Assembly: GCF_003626975.1 (NCBI RefSeq)
Contig: NZ_CP032616.1
Span: 2,046,001-2,110,000, forward strand
DNA from: Pseudomonas sp. DY-1
Lineage (GTDB): Bacteria; Pseudomonadota; Gammaproteobacteria; Pseudomonadales; Pseudomonadaceae
Direction: 5' to 3'
DNA: 64,000 bases
Shown here: piece by piece, positions 26,305 through 35,745 of the stretch
How the letters are laid out: the number at the start of each line of letters is the position of its first letter
Position numbering within the stretch: position 1 is the first letter of the stretch
Made by a program: the position numbers and the translations under genes
The notes under the pieces: model-generated
Seen by the model: only the letters and a program-made list of their open reading frames with translations
Database searches by the model: none
Told to the model about the DNA's origin: nothing

Positions 26305-27051
26305 ATGCAGAAAGTCATGCTGATCACTGGTGCTGGCCGTGGCATCGGTGCCGCCACGGCCCGCCTCGCCGCACAACGCGGCTACGCCCTGGGCATCAAC
26401 TATCGACAGCAGCGGGAAGCGGCTGAAACCCTGGCACGCGAAATCGAATCCGCTGGCGGCCGTGCGCTCCCCCTGTGCGCGGATGTCGGTGATGAATCCC
26501 AGGTACTGGAAATGTTCGACCGCCTGGACCGAGAGTTCGGGCGGCTGGATGTGCTGGTCAACAACGCCGGTATGCTGGAGCGCCAGATGCGCTTGGAGGA
26601 TATGGACGTGGCTCGCTTCGAGCGGGTGCTGCGGGCCAATGTAGTGGGCAGCTTTCTCTGCGCCCGGGAAGCCATCAAGCGCATGTCGACCCGGCATGGC
26701 GGCCAGGGCGGCGCCATCGTCAACCTGTCGTCCATCGCCGCGCGCATTGGTGCTCCCAACGAGTACATCGACTACGCCGCCGCCAAGGGGGCCATCGACA
26801 GCATGACCCTGGGGCTGGCCAAGGAACTGGCGGGAGAAGGGATTCGCGTCAACGCAGTGCGCCCTGGAGTGATCCACACCGAGATCCATGCCAGCGGCGG
26901 CGAACCGGACCGTGTCGAGCGCGTGCGCCAGTCGGTGCCCATGGGGAGAGGCGGTGAAGCGGAGGAAGTGGCTACAGCGATCCTCTGGCTGGCCAGCGAG
27001 GAAGCGTCCTATACCAGCGGCAGCTTCCTCGATGTCTCGGGCGGCCGCTGA
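26305..27051 (+). CDS. Short-chain dehydrogenase/reductase (FabG-like)
   Basis: A 248-residue SDR oxidoreductase. NAD(P)-binding motif TGAGRGIGAATARLAAQRG is at residues 8-26, NNAG near 90, and the catalytic Ser and Tyr-x-x-x-Lys in NLSSIAAR ... YIDYAAAKGAID. The C-terminus DVSGGR is typical. Substrate unknown. It starts 17 bases from the divergent ibpA promoter, so their control regions overlap. Confidence 0.88.
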   Translation: MQKVMLITGAGRGIGAATARLAAQRGYALGINYRQQREAAETLAREIESAGGRALPLCADVGDESQVLEMFDRLDREFGRLDVLVNNAGMLERQMRLEDMDVARFERVLRANVVGSFLCAREAIKRMSTRHGGQGGAIVNLSSIAARIGAPNEYIDYAAAKGAIDSMTLGLAKELAGEGIRVNAVRPGVIHTEIHASGGEPDRVERVRQSVPMGRGGEAEEVATAILWLASEEASYTSGSFLDVSGGR

Positions 27052-27054
27052 GGC

Positions 27055-28029
27055 TCAGACGGCTTCAGCCCACTCTCTCTGCAGGTCCGGAACTCCGAGC
27101 AAGGCGTCGATTTGGGCGCAGTCATTCTCCCGGCGAACCTCTGCGAACAACGCGACCGCCTCGGGATAGCTGCGGGTGAGCATGCCCAGCCACTGCTTCA
27201 GGCGCCCCGGCGCATAGCGCGGAGCCAGCTTGCGCCTGGCCTGGCGCCAGAAGTCCTGGAGCATCGGCTGAAGCTCCGCCCAGGTCATTTCCACCACCGG
27301 CTCTCCGGCGCGCACTGCCGCAATCTGTCGAGCCAGGTCGGGTCGCGACACAAGACCTCGGCCAAGCATGATGTCTTCCACCCCGCTCACTTCGCGACAG
27401 CGGCGCCAGTCAGCCAGGGTCCAGACCTCGCCATTGGCGAAGACCGGCACCTTGACCGCATCCTGCACCCGCGCCACCCACTCCCAGTGCGCTGGAGGCT
27501 TGTAGCCTTCGACCTTGGTTCGCGCGTGCACCACGATCTGCTGGGCACCGCCATCGGCCAGAGCGCGCGCGCAATCCAGGGCGCCGTCGGGGCTGTCGAA
27601 ACCGAGACGCATCTTCGCTGTCACCGGGATATCCGTGGGCACGGCGCGGCGCACTTCGCAAACGATGGCATGGAGCAGTTCGGGCTCCTTGAGCAGGACC
27701 GCACCGCCCCGCGATTTGTTCACGGTTTTGGCCGGGCAGCCGAAATTGAGGTCGATCACCGGTGCCCCAAGCTCGCAGGCAAAGGCTGCGTTATCCGCCA
27801 GGCAGACCGGATCGGAACCCAGCAATTGCACGCGCATGGGCGTACCGGCGCGGGTGCGCGCGCCATCGGCCAGCTCGGGGGCCAACTTTTCGAAGGTACT
27901 GGCCGCCAACAGACGGTCGCAAACCCGGATGAATTCGGTCACGCACCAGTCGATGCCACCGACACGGGTCAGCACATCGCGAAGGATTTCGTCGACCAGC
28001 CCTTCCATCGGGGCCAGGGCGATTTGCAT
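27055..28029 (-). CDS. dusC: tRNA-dihydrouridine(16) synthase
   Basis: An FMN enzyme that reduces uridine 16 of tRNA with [30 protein letters not shown] opens the TIM barrel, [17 protein letters not shown] holds the catalytic cysteine, and [17 protein letters not shown] is typical of the DusC group. 324 residues. It is convergent with the SDR gene, 3 bases apart. Confidence 0.92.
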   Translation of the reverse strand: MQIALAPMEGLVDEILRDVLTRVGGIDWCVTEFIRVCDRLLAASTFEKLAPELADGARTRAGTPMRVQLLGSDPVCLADNAAFACELGAPVIDLNFGCPAKTVNKSRGGAVLLKEPELLHAIVCEVRRAVPTDIPVTAKMRLGFDSPDGALDCARALADGGAQQIVVHARTKVEGYKPPAHWEWVARVQDAVKVPVFANGEVWTLADWRRCREVSGVEDIMLGRGLVSRPDLARQIAAVRAGEPVVEMTWAELQPMLQDFWRQARRKLAPRYAPGRLKQWLGMLTRSYPEAVALFAEVRRENDCAQIDALLGVPDLQREWAEAV

Positions 28030-28155
28030 GGATTACAGGCTCACAGGAAAAAGGCGCGTAGTTTACGCAGCATGACGGACGGCGAATATCCCGGGGAGCA
28101 TCCGGCTGGACTGGTGGTCGAACTTTCACCGATTCAGCGCAGGAGAAACGCCACG

Positions 28156-28548
28156 ATGAATTCGCTCGTACCCGTCCTTGCCGCACTCACGCTGGCCGCC
28201 ACGGCAGTTTTCGCCGCCAGCGAGGCGATTATGTCACCTGCGCTGCAACCGGCGCCGGACGCCATCGGCGAGCTTCTGGTCAGTCGTGACGAGAACACCC
28301 CGAACGCATGCGACATCGACCTTTACGTACAGAACGAACTCGTGGCGAAAATAGCGCCGGGCCAGTCGGTGAGTATCCCGGTACCTGCAGGCGAGGTCGC
28401 GCTGAGAGTGGCGCAGAACGGGGCCGGCTACTGCTCCGGGCTGCTTGCCGGCGACCCGCAGTCGGCCATCTTCCAGCCTGGCGAAGTCCGTCATTTTCGT
28501 ATCGTGCAGAACCAGCACGAGGTGCTCCTCGCTCCGGCGGCGGACTGA
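28156..28548 (+). CDS. Secreted hypothetical protein (130 aa)
   Basis: ATG 28156 follows AGGAGAAACGCCACG. The signal peptide (MNSLVPVLAALTLAATAVFAAS) is clear, so the product is periplasmic or exported. The mature part is small and beta-rich with two cysteines (NACDIDLYV, YCSGLLAG) that may form a disulfide. I do not recognise the family. The downstream neighbour is convergent. Confidence 0.75.
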   Translation: MNSLVPVLAALTLAATAVFAASEAIMSPALQPAPDAIGELLVSRDENTPNACDIDLYVQNELVAKIAPGQSVSIPVPAGEVALRVAQNGAGYCSGLLAGDPQSAIFQPGEVRHFRIVQNQHEVLLAPAAD

Positions 28549-28551
28549 GCT

Positions 28552-29001
28552 TCAGAGTTCCAGCGGAAAAGGCGGCTGCAGCGCCTGGCCATAGCCCTCG
28601 ACGAACTCGGTCGGCATGCGTTTCGGCCTGCCCGAGGAAAGTTCGATGCAGACGAAGGTGGTTTTCGCCCGCAACAGGGTGGCGCCATCTTCCGGCCGCA
28701 TCAGTTGAAAGCGCCGATCCATCTTCAGGCGTTGGTCCGACTCCACGATCCATGTCGCCATCTGCAGCTCCTGGCCCTCATAGGCTGCAGCAAGGTAATC
28801 GATCTCATGCCGCAACACCGCCATGGCGCGGTCGAGTCTGCGGTATTCGGCCAGGTCCAGCCCAAGATTCTGGGAATGCCGCCAGGCACAACGCTCCAAC
28901 CAACTGACATACACGGCGTTGTTGGCGTGACCAAGGCCATCGATGTCTTCGGCAGCCACCTTGATATCGATGACGAAGGGAGTGGGCATGTCCCAGTTCA
29001 T
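28552..29001 (-). CDS. Acyl-CoA thioesterase, hot-dog fold
   Basis: A 149-residue hot-dog thioesterase of the 4-hydroxybenzoyl-CoA type. IKVAAEDIDGLGHANNAVYVSWLERCAW near residue 12 contains the catalytic acidic residue and the H-x-N-N-x-x-Y pattern, and HEIDYLAAAYEGQEL follows. The start ATG overlaps the eda stop (ATGA), so translation is coupled. The acyl substrate is unknown. Confidence 0.85.
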   Translation of the reverse strand: MNWDMPTPFVIDIKVAAEDIDGLGHANNAVYVSWLERCAWRHSQNLGLDLAEYRRLDRAMAVLRHEIDYLAAAYEGQELQMATWIVESDQRLKMDRRFQLMRPEDGATLLRAKTTFVCIELSSGRPKRMPTEFVEGYGQALQPPFPLEL

Positions 29002-29648
29002 GAATGCTGCTCCAGGTTGCAGGCCAGTTCGCGGGCCTCTGTGGCGAGTTGAGTGATCTGGTCCCAGGCGCGGGCACGGATCAGGCTGGAAGGCGCGATC
29101 CAGGTGCCGCCCACGCAGGCCACATTGGGCAGGCGCAGGAAACTGGGCAGATTGTCCGGGGTGACGCCGCCGGTCGGGCAGAAACGGATGCCGGTAAACG
29201 GCCCCTTGAGGCTTTTCAGCATCTTCACACTGCCATTGCCATTGGCCGGGAATAGCTTCAGGGAGCGATAGCCGTACTCGAGCGCCAGCAGAACCTCGGA
29301 GGGCGTCATCACGCCAGGCAGGTACGGCAGGCCGGAGTCTTCGGCGGCAGCCGCGAGGCGCTCGGTACATCCAGGACTGACGGCAAAATGCGCTCCGGCG
29401 TCGCGAGCCTCGAGGAATTGCTCGGTATGGATCAAGGTACCGGCGCCCACCAGCAGGTCCGGGAATTCCTTGCGGATCGCCGCCAGCGCGTCCAGCGCCC
29501 GCGGCGTACGCAGGGTCACCTCCAGCACTTCGACCCCCCCCGCGCTCAGCGCCCCGGCGAGGTCCAGGGCCAACCCGGTATCTTCGATCACCAGTACGGG
29601 CAGAACCGGTCGCGCCCGCTGCAGCACCACATCCATCGTCAGGCTCAT
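28998..29648 (-). CDS. eda: 2-dehydro-3-deoxy-phosphogluconate (KDPG) aldolase
   Basis: It splits KDPG to pyruvate and glyceraldehyde-3-phosphate in the Entner-Doudoroff pathway. Family motifs are VLPVLVIEDTGLALDLAGAL, GVEVLEVTLRT with the catalytic Glu, GAGTLI and SLKLFPA with the Schiff-base Lys. ATG 29648 follows GGAG. Here it is not next to edd or zwf. The gene symbol follows the family, but pseudomonads can carry more than one copy, so this may be a paralogue. Confidence 0.88.
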   Translation of the reverse strand: MSLTMDVVLQRARPVLPVLVIEDTGLALDLAGALSAGGVEVLEVTLRTPRALDALAAIRKEFPDLLVGAGTLIHTEQFLEARDAGAHFAVSPGCTERLAAAAEDSGLPYLPGVMTPSEVLLALEYGYRSLKLFPANGNGSVKMLKSLKGPFTGIRFCPTGGVTPDNLPSFLRLPNVACVGGTWIAPSSLIRARAWDQITQLATEARELACNLEQHS

Positions 29649-29752
29649 GTCAGCTCTCCACATTGCAAAGTCCCCAGCTCATTCTCGCAAGCGAACAGAA
29701 CGGGTCGGTGAACGTTGGAAGTAGAGCACTGTCGGCAGGTCACCTGCCAGCC

Positions 29753-30598
29753 TCAACGCAGAGCTTCTGCTCCGAGGCGGGCGTCCCGAACCTGGGCCAG
29801 TAGAGTTAGCACGGCTTGGATCACGCGGGTATCGGCGAGCAAACGCTGGTGGCCTCCTTGCTCCAGTCGGAGCAATTGGCTGTCGAACCAGGCATCGTGG
29901 ATGGCCTGGCTATCCGCGGCCGGCACCAGCGGATCGTCCTCGGCGTGCACTACCAGACCGGGTATATCCATCTGGTAACGCTCCACGTCGAGGTGGGCAA
30001 CGGAGATGCCCGCGTGCCGTTCCACCTGATTGACGAAATGAGCTCGTGCTTTTGGCGGCAGCCCCATGAAACGGGCGAAGCTACGTAATGGCCCAAGGAT
30101 TCGGCTGGGAGCGGAGATGCTCACCAGAGCCTTGGCACGCAAGCCCATCTGGCTGGCCAGCAGGACACTCGCACCGCCCATGGAGTGCCCGATAACCGCA
30201 TGCAGCGGCGGCAACTCCCCTGCGGCCTCCAGCAATGCCCGGGCGAAAAGCACCACATTCGCTTCGTGTCCGGGCGAGCGCCCATGGGCAGGACCATCCA
30301 GCGCCACCACTCCATAGCCGGCCGCTACCAACGCCTCGATCAGACTGGCGAACTGGGTCGGACGCCCCTCCCAGCCATGCATCAGCAAGACCGTTGGACC
30401 GCTTCCCCAGCGCAGCGCGGAAAGACCAAAGCGCAAGGTGATCCGCTCTGAGGTGCCGAGCAACTGCATCTCCCATTCCCGCGGGGCCAGGTTGCGGGGA
30501 GTCATGAACTGGCGACGCATGCGGCGGGCTACGACCCGCGGCGCCAGACGGCCAAGGGTAGCGTTTACGCCGCGAATGAGGCTCAGGCTATTCATCAT
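29753..30598 (-). CDS. Alpha/beta hydrolase
   Basis: The catalytic nucleophile is in GHSMGGASVLL, the oxyanion region in LLMHGWEGRPTQFASL, and the acid and His are in HAEDDPLVP and GGHQRLL. About 281 residues. The substrate is unknown. ATG 30598 sits near the tetR stop and has a GAGGAG four bases upstream, so tetR and this gene are probably read together. A second ATG, 3 bases on, is also possible. Confidence 0.82.
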   Translation of the reverse strand: MMNSLSLIRGVNATLGRLAPRVVARRMRRQFMTPRNLAPREWEMQLLGTSERITLRFGLSALRWGSGPTVLLMHGWEGRPTQFASLIEALVAAGYGVVALDGPAHGRSPGHEANVVLFARALLEAAGELPPLHAVIGHSMGGASVLLASQMGLRAKALVSISAPSRILGPLRSFARFMGLPPKARAHFVNQVERHAGISVAHLDVERYQMDIPGLVVHAEDDPLVPAADSQAIHDAWFDSQLLRLEQGGHQRLLADTRVIQAVLTLLAQVRDARLGAEALR

Positions 30599-30606
30599 CA
30601 GACTCC

Positions 30607-31146
30607 TCAAATGACCGCCGACTTGGCGGCACGCAGTACTCGATCGGATAGATCACCCTCACCCAGGGCCCGCGCCAAAGCCAATCCGCCCACCATGAGC
30701 GCGATATCAGCGAGCGCCATGTCGACCTCCTCAGGGCTGTCGCACATCCTGGCACTGAGTACTTCCAGGTGCCCCACCAGCAACTCCCGGTACGCACCCG
30801 GCAGCTGCGCCATCGCACTCAAGGAACTGGGAAGTGGGCAACCTGAGCGCGTGGCATCCCGGTGCTTGCGCGACAAATAGAAGCCGGCGGCGAGAGCACG
30901 CCTTTCCGCGCCAGGAAGGGATTGATCGATCAAAGCCATGAGATCGCGACGCTTACGCAACAGCTGCTCGAACACTTCCAGCATCAGGGCATCCTTGCTG
31001 GCGAAATGAGCGTAGAAACCGCCCACCGTCAATCCGGCAGCACCCATTACATCAGCTACACCCGGCTCCTGCGGACCGTGCTGCAGCATGGCCGAAGCGG
31101 CGGCCTGCAAGATGCGTTCACGGGTCTGGGCTTTCTTCTCGCTCAT
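30607..31146 (-). CDS. TetR-family repressor
   Basis: The N-terminal helix-turn-helix is clear (EKKAQTRERILQAAASAMLQHG ... AGLTVGGFYAHFASKDALMLEVFEQLL). The ATG at 31146 follows TGGAGGCTGAC. The regulator lies in front of the hydrolase gene, and a strong palindromic operator covers the region before its start, so it probably represses itself and the hydrolase. The ligand is unknown. Confidence 0.9.
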   Translation of the reverse strand: MSEKKAQTRERILQAAASAMLQHGPQEPGVADVMGAAGLTVGGFYAHFASKDALMLEVFEQLLRKRRDLMALIDQSLPGAERRALAAGFYLSRKHRDATRSGCPLPSSLSAMAQLPGAYRELLVGHLEVLSARMCDSPEEVDMALADIALMVGGLALARALGEGDLSDRVLRAAKSAVI

Positions 31147-31162
31147 GTCAGCCTCCAGTTGA

Positions 31163-31190
31163 ATTACACTCATAATATTATTTGTGTAAT
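31163..31190. promoter_or_regulatory. Palindromic TetR operator
   Basis: Positions 31163-31190 form a 28-bp inverted repeat with outer arms ATTACAC / GTGTAAT and a matching AT-rich centre; only two base pairs fail. It lies 17 bases upstream of the tetR start, a classic autoregulatory site. Confidence 0.8.
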
Positions 31191-31253
31191 ACAAAAACGC
31201 AAGACGACCGCGAAACCATTCGTCGGTACTGAAAAAACAGGGCAGAAAAACAA

Positions 31254-31301
31254 AAGGGCCATCCCAAGCTGGAATGACCCTTGAAAAGCCCGCAAAGCGG
31301 G
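31254..31301 (-). terminator. Double terminator of the tRNA operon
   Basis: After the last tRNA-Glu come two hairpins on the minus strand: CCCGC-TTT-GCGGG followed by CTTTTC (31301-31285), then AAGGG ... CCCTT followed by TTTTGTTTTTC (31282-31252). Confidence 0.7.
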
Positions 31302-31311
31302 AAATTGAAAG

Positions 31312-31387
31312 TGGCGTCCCCTAGGGGACTCGAACCCCTGTTACCGCCGTGAAAGGGCGGTGTCCTAGGCCACTAGACGAAGGGGAC
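31312..31387 (-). tRNA. tRNA-Glu (TTC), third copy in the transcript
   Basis: A 76-base cloverleaf with CCA encoded. Acceptor GTCCCCT pairs with AGGGGAC, the anticodon loop reads CCTTTCACG with TTC, and the T arm has GGTTCGA. It is the 3'-most gene of the six-tRNA transcript. Confidence 0.97.
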
Positions 31388-31450
31388 AGAACCTTCGAAC
31401 AGCAGGGCCAGCGCTTAGGCTGGCCCTGAGTGATGCGCATGGCATCGATT

Positions 31451-31526
<76 letters not shown>

Positions 31527-31568
31527 GAATTACTTCGGCTGCACCGGCTGACCGATGCTGCTGGAAAA

Positions 31569-31644
31569 TGGCGTCCCCTAGGGGACTCGAACCCCTGTTA
31601 CCGCCGTGAAAGGGCGGTGTCCTAGGCCACTAGACGAAGGGGAC
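31569..31644 (-). tRNA. tRNA-Glu (TTC), second copy
   Basis: The same sequence as the other two tRNA-Glu genes by eye. Exactly 257 bases from the third copy. Confidence 0.97.
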
Positions 31645-31707
31645 GAAACCTTCGAACAACAGGGCCAACCCTCGGACTGACCCTTGCGATGCGTGGCGCA
31701 TCGTATT

Positions 31708-31783
<76 letters not shown>

Positions 31784-31825
31784 GAATTGCTTCGGCTGCA
31801 CCGACTGACCGATGCTGCTGGAAAA

Positions 31826-31901
31826 TGGCGTCCCCTAGGGGACTCGAACCCCTGTTACCGCCGTGAAAGGGCGGTGTCCTAGGCCACTAGACGAAGGGGA
31901 C
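31826..31901 (-). tRNA. tRNA-Glu (TTC), first copy
   Basis: The same tRNA-Glu sequence, 257 bases before the second copy. The spacer to tRNA-Ala upstream is shorter here (39 instead of 63 bases). Confidence 0.97.
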
Positions 31902-31940
31902 GAAACCTTCATGCCTTTTCGCGACCCACTCCGAAAAGAG

Positions 31941-32016
<76 letters not shown>

Positions 32017-32034
32017 GTCGCGAGGACGGGGCGC

Positions 32035-32063
32035 ATATTAGGGGCGCCCCCTCCTGCTGTCAA
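32035..32063 (-). promoter_or_regulatory. Strong sigma-70 promoter of the tRNA operon
   Basis: TTGACA (32063-32058), 17 bases, TAATAT (32040-32035), then a GC-rich discriminator GCGCC as expected for a stable-RNA, stringently controlled promoter. Confidence 0.85.
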
Positions 32064-32162
32064 CAATATTTTTTCTACGAACCGAACTTTTTTATCTGGA
32101 AGAACAAACACTTACCCGACCTCGGTCAGCACAGGACCTTCCCCGCACCGACCGAAGGGCCA

Positions 32163-33644
32163 TCAGGAGATGGCCGCGAGAAGCTTCTCCCACTCCTTGG
32201 TTTCCTTCTTCGACACACCGCCGAGAAGCTCGATGGCCTGACGCAAACGGAAGCGGCTGAGGTCAGCCCCCAGGATTTCCATGGCGTCCAGCACCGAAAC
32301 CGAACTGGCCTGCCCCGTGATGGCAGGGAACATCAGCGGCATCACATCTCGCAACTTGAGTTCCAGGCTTTCGGCAACGGCCTGAATGCAGCCGGTGATG
32401 CGGTCTTTTTCCCACTGACGCAAGGATTCCAGCTTCCACAAAACCAGTTGCATGACCTGGCGCACCTGGTCAGGGCTCAGCTTTTTGTGCTCGAACAATT
32501 TGGCGTCCAGCGGCACCGCACCGGAGAAGAAGAATCCGGCCAAAGGCGCAATCTGGCTGAAAGTCTCCACCCTGCCCTGCACGTGCGGCGCGATACGCAT
32601 GAGGTACTCGGGATTGAGCGCCCATTTCTGTATCTCGGCGGCAAAACGCTCCACCGGCAGCTCCCGGATCCACTGGCCGTTCAGCCAGGAGAGTTTCTCC
32701 AGGTCGAAGATCGGACCACCGAGCGAAATACGCGACAGATCGAAGTGCTCGACCATCTCAGCCAGCGAGAACTTCTCGCGCTCGTCCGGCATCGACCAGC
32801 CCATTCGACCCAGGTAGTTGAGCATCGCTTCGGGCAGGAACCCCATACGCTCGTAGAAGGTGATGGAGGTGGGGTTCTTGCGCTTGGACAGCTTGCTCTT
32901 GTCCGGATTGCGCAGCAGCGGCATGTAGCAGAGCTTGGGCTGCTCCCAACCAAAGTACTCATAGAGCTTGATCAGCTTGGGCGCCGAGGGCAGCCACTCT
33001 TCGCCACGGAGCACATGGGTGATGCCCATCAGGTGGTCATCCACCACGTTGGCGAGGAAGTAGGTCGGAAGGCCATCGGTCTTCATCAGGACCTGCATGT
33101 CCATGCGATCCCACGGGATTTCAACATCACCACGAAGCATGTCCGGGACCACGCAGACACCCTCGCTCGGCACCTTCATGCGCACGACGTGGGGTTCACC
33201 GTCGGCAATGCGCTTTTCTGCCTCATCTTTGGCGAGATGCATGCAATGGCCGTCGTAGCGCGGGGTTTCCTTGCGTTCGGTCTGCTCGGCGCGCAGTTTG
33301 TCCAGCCGCTCGGCAGTGCAGAAGCAAGGGAACGCGTGGCCCTTATCCACCAGCTCCTGGGAGTACTTCTTGTAGATTTCGCCACGCTCACTCTGGCGAT
33401 ACGGACCATGTGGGCCGCCAACGTCCGGACCTTCATCCCATTCGATACCGAGCCAACGCAGAGCGTCATAGATCTGCTGCTCGGACTCGCGGGTGGAACG
33501 CAGCTGGTCGGTGTCCTCGATACGCAGGATGAACTGACCGCCGTGCTGGCGCGCGAAACACAGATTGAACAGGGCGATGTAGGCGGTGCCCACGTGCGGG
33601 TCACCGGTGGGCGACGGCGCGATACGGGTACGGACGGTGGTCAT
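32163..33644 (-). CDS. gltX: Glutamyl-tRNA synthetase
   Basis: It charges tRNA-Glu with glutamate. The ATG at 33644 gives 493 residues. Class I motifs are [12 protein letters not shown] (HIGH-type) at residues 7-18 and KLSKRK (KMSKS-type) near 250. Catalytic core features such as [18 protein letters not shown] and YMPLLRN are present. An alternative start 10 codons upstream is less conserved. It is transcribed toward the tRNA-Glu genes, with a 147-base gap that contains their promoter. Confidence 0.97.
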   Translation of the reverse strand: MTTVRTRIAPSPTGDPHVGTAYIALFNLCFARQHGGQFILRIEDTDQLRSTRESEQQIYDALRWLGIEWDEGPDVGGPHGPYRQSERGEIYKKYSQELVDKGHAFPCFCTAERLDKLRAEQTERKETPRYDGHCMHLAKDEAEKRIADGEPHVVRMKVPSEGVCVVPDMLRGDVEIPWDRMDMQVLMKTDGLPTYFLANVVDDHLMGITHVLRGEEWLPSAPKLIKLYEYFGWEQPKLCYMPLLRNPDKSKLSKRKNPTSITFYERMGFLPEAMLNYLGRMGWSMPDEREKFSLAEMVEHFDLSRISLGGPIFDLEKLSWLNGQWIRELPVERFAAEIQKWALNPEYLMRIAPHVQGRVETFSQIAPLAGFFFSGAVPLDAKLFEHKKLSPDQVRQVMQLVLWKLESLRQWEKDRITGCIQAVAESLELKLRDVMPLMFPAITGQASSVSVLDAMEILGADLSRFRLRQAIELLGGVSKKETKEWEKLLAAIS

Positions 33645-33670
33645 GGAATGGTCTCGAAACTCAAGGTGGA

Positions 33671-34591
33671 TCAAAGGCGCGATCTTATCAGGCTGGCCGC
33701 CGTCGGCTCCAGCAAGTGTCCTTCCTGTACCGGCAGGCTGCGCATCAGGAAGTCGAGAAACGCCTTGACCTTCATCGCCTGGAAGCGCCGCGACGGATAG
33801 ACGGCATATATCTCACCGCTTGGCAGTCGCGCCTCGGGTAGCAGCTCGATCAGCTCGCCACGCTGCACAGCGGACTCGGTGAACATCAACGGCAACCCTG
33901 CAATGCCAGCGCCTGCCAATACTGCCTCGCGGGCGAAAGTGATGTTGTTGCAATAAAGGACGCGCTGGCAGGGCACGCTTTCACCCTGCAACATCCAGTA
34001 GCGCTGGGAGTCCTGAGGCAGCAGGACGGCACGATGGCCGGCCAGTGCCTCTACCGTGCGCGGCGTGCCATGGGCAGCGAGGTAGGCCGGGCTGGCGCAA
34101 AGCCGACGACCGCTTTCGAACAGCTTGCGAGCGATCAGTGTGGAGTCCTGCGGCTGGCCGATCATGATCGCAATGTCCACGCCCTCTTCCAGTGGATCGA
34201 CATTGCGCGACGTGATCTCGACCTCAGCAGTGATCTGTGGGTACTGGCGCATGAAACTGCCCAGCACCTTGCCGAGGAACAGCTGGCCAAATTCGATAGG
34301 GGCAGTAACGCGCAAAAGGCCGGAGGGCTCCTGCTGCAATTGCATGACCGCCTGCTCGGCCTCAGCGAAATCCAGCATGATCTGGCGGCACCGCTCGTAA
34401 TAAGCCAGCCCGACCTCGGTCAGGCGCAGCTTGCGAGTCGTACGATTGAGCAGACGCACGCCGAGCCGCTCTTCCAGAAGCGCAATACGGCGACTGACGG
34501 TCGATTTCTGCATACCCAGGCTATGCGCAGCCTGGGTGAAGCTGTGGCACTCGACTACGCGAGTGAAGATCAGCGCATCATCCAGCCCCAT
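33671..34591 (-). CDS. LysR-family regulator divergent from emrAB-like genes
   Basis: HTH domain at residues 1-60 ([55 protein letters not shown]) and a C-terminal co-inducer domain. It belongs to the common LysR type with [14 protein letters not shown] start. It is divergently oriented to the HlyD/MFS efflux pair, with 107 bases between, so regulation of that pair is likely. A small TTGTT-N10-AACAA repeat (34594-34613) lies at its start. Confidence 0.9.
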   Translation of the reverse strand: MGLDDALIFTRVVECHSFTQAAHSLGMQKSTVSRRIALLEERLGVRLLNRTTRKLRLTEVGLAYYERCRQIMLDFAEAEQAVMQLQQEPSGLLRVTAPIEFGQLFLGKVLGSFMRQYPQITAEVEITSRNVDPLEEGVDIAIMIGQPQDSTLIARKLFESGRRLCASPAYLAAHGTPRTVEALAGHRAVLLPQDSQRYWMLQGESVPCQRVLYCNNITFAREAVLAGAGIAGLPLMFTESAVQRGELIELLPEARLPSGEIYAVYPSRRFQAMKVKAFLDFLMRSLPVQEGHLLEPTAASLIRSRL

Positions 34592-34698
34592 TATTGTTCC
34601 CTATAAGCAACAAAGTTTCTGAATTGTACTGGCTATTGGCGAGCACGGAACACTGCTAGATTCGCAACATTCTGCAAAGACTTCGAGTCACACTTTCC

Positions 34699-35745
34699 AT
34701 GCCTGCCAAACTGCAACGCCGCCTATTCATCTTCATTGCTCTGGTGGTCCTGGTCGCCGCTGGCCTCTTCGCCCATTGGCTGCTGATCGGCCGATTCGTC
34801 GAATCCACTGACAACGCCTACGTTCAGGGCGAGATCACCCGCGTCTCCAGCCAACTGGGTGCGCGCATCGACGAAGTGCTGGTCAGCGATAACCAGCAAG
34901 TAAAGAAAGGCGATGTCCTGGTGCGACTCGACGCTGACGACTTCAAGCTCGCGCTGGAGCGGGCCCGGGCCCAGCTCGATACGCGCGAAGCCGAACTGGC
35001 CCAGGCGCAGAGCAAACTGGTCCAGCAGTCCAGCCTGATCGCCGCCAGCCAGGCTGACGTCGCAGCCACCCAGGCCACCCTTGGCCGCACCCAGATCGAC
35101 CTATCCCGCGCCCAGACCCTGCGCAAGCCTGGTTACGTCTCCGAGGAGCGCGTTACCACCCTGTCCGCCGACTCCCGCGTCGCCCGCTCCCAGGTTGCCA
35201 AGGCAGAGGCCGACCTCAAGGCACAGCGCCAGCAAGTGGATGCATTGAACGCCGAGATCAAGCGCCTGCAGGCGCAGATCGCCACCGCGCGTGCCGAGGT
35301 CGCCCAGGCAGAGTTGAATCTCAGCCGTACTGAAATCCATTCCCCCATCGACGGCCGCGTTGGCCAACGCGCTGCGCGTAATGGCCAGTACGTACAGGTG
35401 GGCGCTCATTTGCTGTCCCTGGTACCGGACGAAGACATCTGGGTCCAGGCCAACTTCAAGGAAACCCAGATCGAACGCATGGTGCCGGGCCAGACCGCGG
35501 AACTGGTGTTCGACAGCTTCCCGGACACCCCCATCGAAGGCCGCGTGGATAGCCTCTTCGCCGCTTCTGGCGCACAGTTCAGCCTGCTTCCGCCGGATAA
35601 CGCCACGGGCAACTTCACCAAAGTGGTCCAGCGTATTCCGGTGAAGCTGATTTTCGCCGCTGACAACCCGCTCAAAGGCCGCATCCGGCCCGGCATGTCC
35701 GTTCTGGTCAAAGTACGCCTGAAGGCCGAGAACCATGGCGGGTGA
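34699..35745 (+). CDS. HlyD-family efflux adaptor (EmrA type)
   Basis: The periplasmic membrane-fusion subunit that links an inner-membrane pump to an outer-membrane channel. One N-terminal membrane helix (residues 10-30, IFIALVVLVAAGLFAHWLL), then FVESTDNAYVQGEITRVSSQLGARI, a long coiled-coil hairpin (about 85-195) and LSRTEIHSPIDGRVGQRAARNGQYVQVG (lipoyl-like domain). 348 residues. Overlaps the MFS gene by 11 bases. Confidence 0.93.
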   Translation: MPAKLQRRLFIFIALVVLVAAGLFAHWLLIGRFVESTDNAYVQGEITRVSSQLGARIDEVLVSDNQQVKKGDVLVRLDADDFKLALERARAQLDTREAELAQAQSKLVQQSSLIAASQADVAATQATLGRTQIDLSRAQTLRKPGYVSEERVTTLSADSRVARSQVAKAEADLKAQRQQVDALNAEIKRLQAQIATARAEVAQAELNLSRTEIHSPIDGRVGQRAARNGQYVQVGAHLLSLVPDEDIWVQANFKETQIERMVPGQTAELVFDSFPDTPIEGRVDSLFAASGAQFSLLPPDNATGNFTKVVQRIPVKLIFAADNPLKGRIRPGMSVLVKVRLKAENHGG

